From contig JAMZAV010000321.1 of assembly GCA_024449915.1 (NCBI GenBank), forward strand, positions 310,001 to 374,000: DNA of 64,000 nucleotides, read 5' to 3'. How positions within the stretch are numbered: the first letter of the stretch is position 1; each line of letters starts with the position of its first letter. Under the pieces are notes generated by a model. It did no database searches. It had not been told where the DNA came from and was given only the letters and a program-made list of their open reading frames with translations. Below, piece after piece: positions 62,111 through 64,000 of the stretch. A program made the position numbers and the translations under genes. Source of the stretch: Sweltsa coloradensis (Eukaryota; Arthropoda; Insecta; Plecoptera; Chloroperlidae).

Positions 62111-64000
62111 GCTAAGCGATCTGCATAGAATTTATAGGTCTACTTTCTTAACACGAATAAAGCTCCATCGCGTTAGAAATTTCGTCGAATCACGGCTACC
62201 TGGAAATTGGTTTTGGTCACGTGACATTTTATTGGTTTGAAAAATATTTGCCTGGAATTGATTTCACTATTTTACATATTTTGAAAGTGATACCTAACAT
62301 GAACAATTCGTTCTATATAGATATTAAATATAATAACTTCTTTCTGCATCATGCAAACACTACAATGCATTGTCTCATCTATTGGATTCCATGGACGTGC
62401 GGCAGTTGACTACTCTTGCAGTAGTGCAGAAAAAAGATACCGTTAGGCATATATTGGCGGTACGAGAAAATAAAAGTATGGTACCAAACCGATATTTTCA
62501 AGCTACATGTTTATTGTTTTGTACTGCTGACGTTCAAGCCAATGCTGGACAGTGAGCACTTGCATGCATACATATTGAGATAGTAAATATCCTCAAGAAA
62601 TAACATTTGCGATATTGCTCCATTTATTCAGAAATTATACCATGAAAGCTGCGCACTTCTCTGGACTTGTGCTCTCAGGAACGTGCAGCCAGGTTTAAAG
62701 AAATGTTGGAAACGATGAAAGAGACTACGGGAATCGAGTAGGATTTTGCACCGCTGCCATCCTACTCCCTTAGCTGCAACATGATGTCATATCTAAAATG
62801 GTGTGTTATAGGGGGTAGTGGTGGTAGTGGGACGGGGCGGGGTGGGGTGGGGTTCGCAACGTCAGGTTACAAGCGTGGTAATTAATTAGTCATGGGGAGA
62901 GTTTGAATCCTTGATGATGAAAATCGGCGCTCTTCGCGAGACGAGCATTTCTGAAATGTGGACCAGTGATGGAAAGCTCCCACGATTATTTCTCTTCCTT
63001 CGTGGCTTTCCCGCAGGCTACTCAGAAAGGGCCCAACTTGCAGACAGTCTGTAGTATGTAATCTATTGTTTGACTGCGGCATTCGACGCAAAACTTGTAA
63101 TTCTATCCCAATCAACCGTTAATGCGATTAGGGAATTGTTTGGTGAAGCAAAACTCCAGTGTAACAGGATAAGGTACGTTTATTCTACCTCGTTCAAAAG
63201 GGGATTGGATTTAAATATGGAACTGTTTTATAGAATTACAGGGGTAGAAAAGTCTAATCAGGGGACGTAAGATACCTAAGAACAATTCATTGAAATAAGT
63301 AATAATTCATGACTGCAGAAACCATCCCGTGGCGTAAATTAGCACCAACTGAACATCTGTAGCGGCACGTTTCAAATTGCCAGCCTAAATCTAGACAATC
63401 CGCTCTCAACTCTACCTAGTTTCCCAGCACAAGGCATGAACTGAACGACTTCTCATACAATGTAGCAGGCAGCTTTAAACATTTCAATTCACGAAACATT
63501 TTGTCACAGCGAATGACAATACAAACATTTCAAAGTTGCAACTTCAAACTTTTAACAGTACATGAACAACTTTTTCTTTGTGGAAGTGATGTATTTTTTG
63601 TTTAGTGTTTGTTTCTTTAGAATTTTGTAAAACGAAACGATTGAAGATTTACCAATGAGCGTTATATAACTTTGCTAAGCGGAATTCAAACAGGCTTCCC
63701 TTAGTTGGATACGTCAAAACCTATATACATAGAAATAAAAATAATTGTAAATGTTAATAGTTCCTCCTTCAGTTACTTCGGCGTCGAAAGTCGCAGAGTT
63801 GAAAAAGACAATTTAATTTTTTTTTAAAGACAGGGGCTATTATCCCCCCAAAAAATATTATTTACCACAGAATCTATAGCATAATACTAAAAGTAGCTTG
63901 CTACTCGCTACTTTACTACATTTTCAAAAGTATAGCGCTACCGTCCTCGTTACTAAAATAAGTAACTTGTTACACTGCAGATTACATAGGTATATTTCTT
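62111..64000. other. Anonymous sequence
   Basis: A G-rich patch (ggtagtgggacggggcgggg-like) lies at 62812-62853. Short frames at 62221-62555 and 62882-63270 are not recognised. Confidence 0.5.

Overview
The window looks like intron and intergenic DNA from a large, AT-rich, repeat-dense animal genome, most likely an arthropod and probably an insect. The evidence is one clear protein-coding exon of insect-type neuroligin with consensus splice sites, long AT-rich non-coding DNA, and a mixture of non-autonomous transposons. There are no operons, long ORFs, rRNA genes or CRISPR arrays. The lineage is an inference; a cockroach- or termite-like polyneopteran would fit the large introns and repeats, but the sequence does not prove it.

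Gene content: one secure coding feature, a 153-bp neuroligin exon on the minus strand (24530-24682), GC-rich and flanked by a good acceptor and donor, both phase 1. No neighbouring neuroligin exon is recognisable, so the intron on the 3' side of the gene runs at least 24.5 kb to the window edge and the one on the 5' side may run up to 39 kb. Two very tentative exon candidates are listed (28494-28559 plus; 61260-61335 minus).

Mobile DNA dominates. (1) A family of non-autonomous Helentron/HINE-like elements has at least ten copies or fragments (about 0.4-1.0, 4.4-6.05, 12.6-13.3, 24.9-25.7, 25.9-26.7, 40.8-41.2, 41.7-42.5, 44.6-45.7, 47.1-47.7 kb). They start TGGATGAGCG, carry the reverse complement just before a 3' hairpin (AACGC...GCGTT) and end CCTAG; every intact copy lies between two T residues. 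(2) Two hAT-type elements have CAG...CTG inverted termini and 8-bp target duplications (21964-22430, 23196-23828). (3) A 564-bp element with long inverted arms sits between TTAA sites (61543-62106). (4) A Penelope-like fragment is arranged as a large palindrome (16808-17505), and a second probable Penelope 3' tail lies at 52.7 kb. (5) A composite repeat of about 1 kb with a fold-back head occurs twice (13437-14605, 56368-57333). (6) tRNA-derived SINE-like sequences are scattered, with a cluster at 38.47-38.97 kb and an inverted pair at 49.07-49.32 kb.

Other structure: a three-unit minisatellite in which every unit can form a hairpin (35641-35850), a (TGTAA)n array, (CTCA)n and (CT)n microsatellites, and a cluster of CCTAGGCC-like palindromes (27.27-27.79 kb). 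The rest is anonymous AT-rich DNA in which I recognise no genes; these stretches are listed individually.
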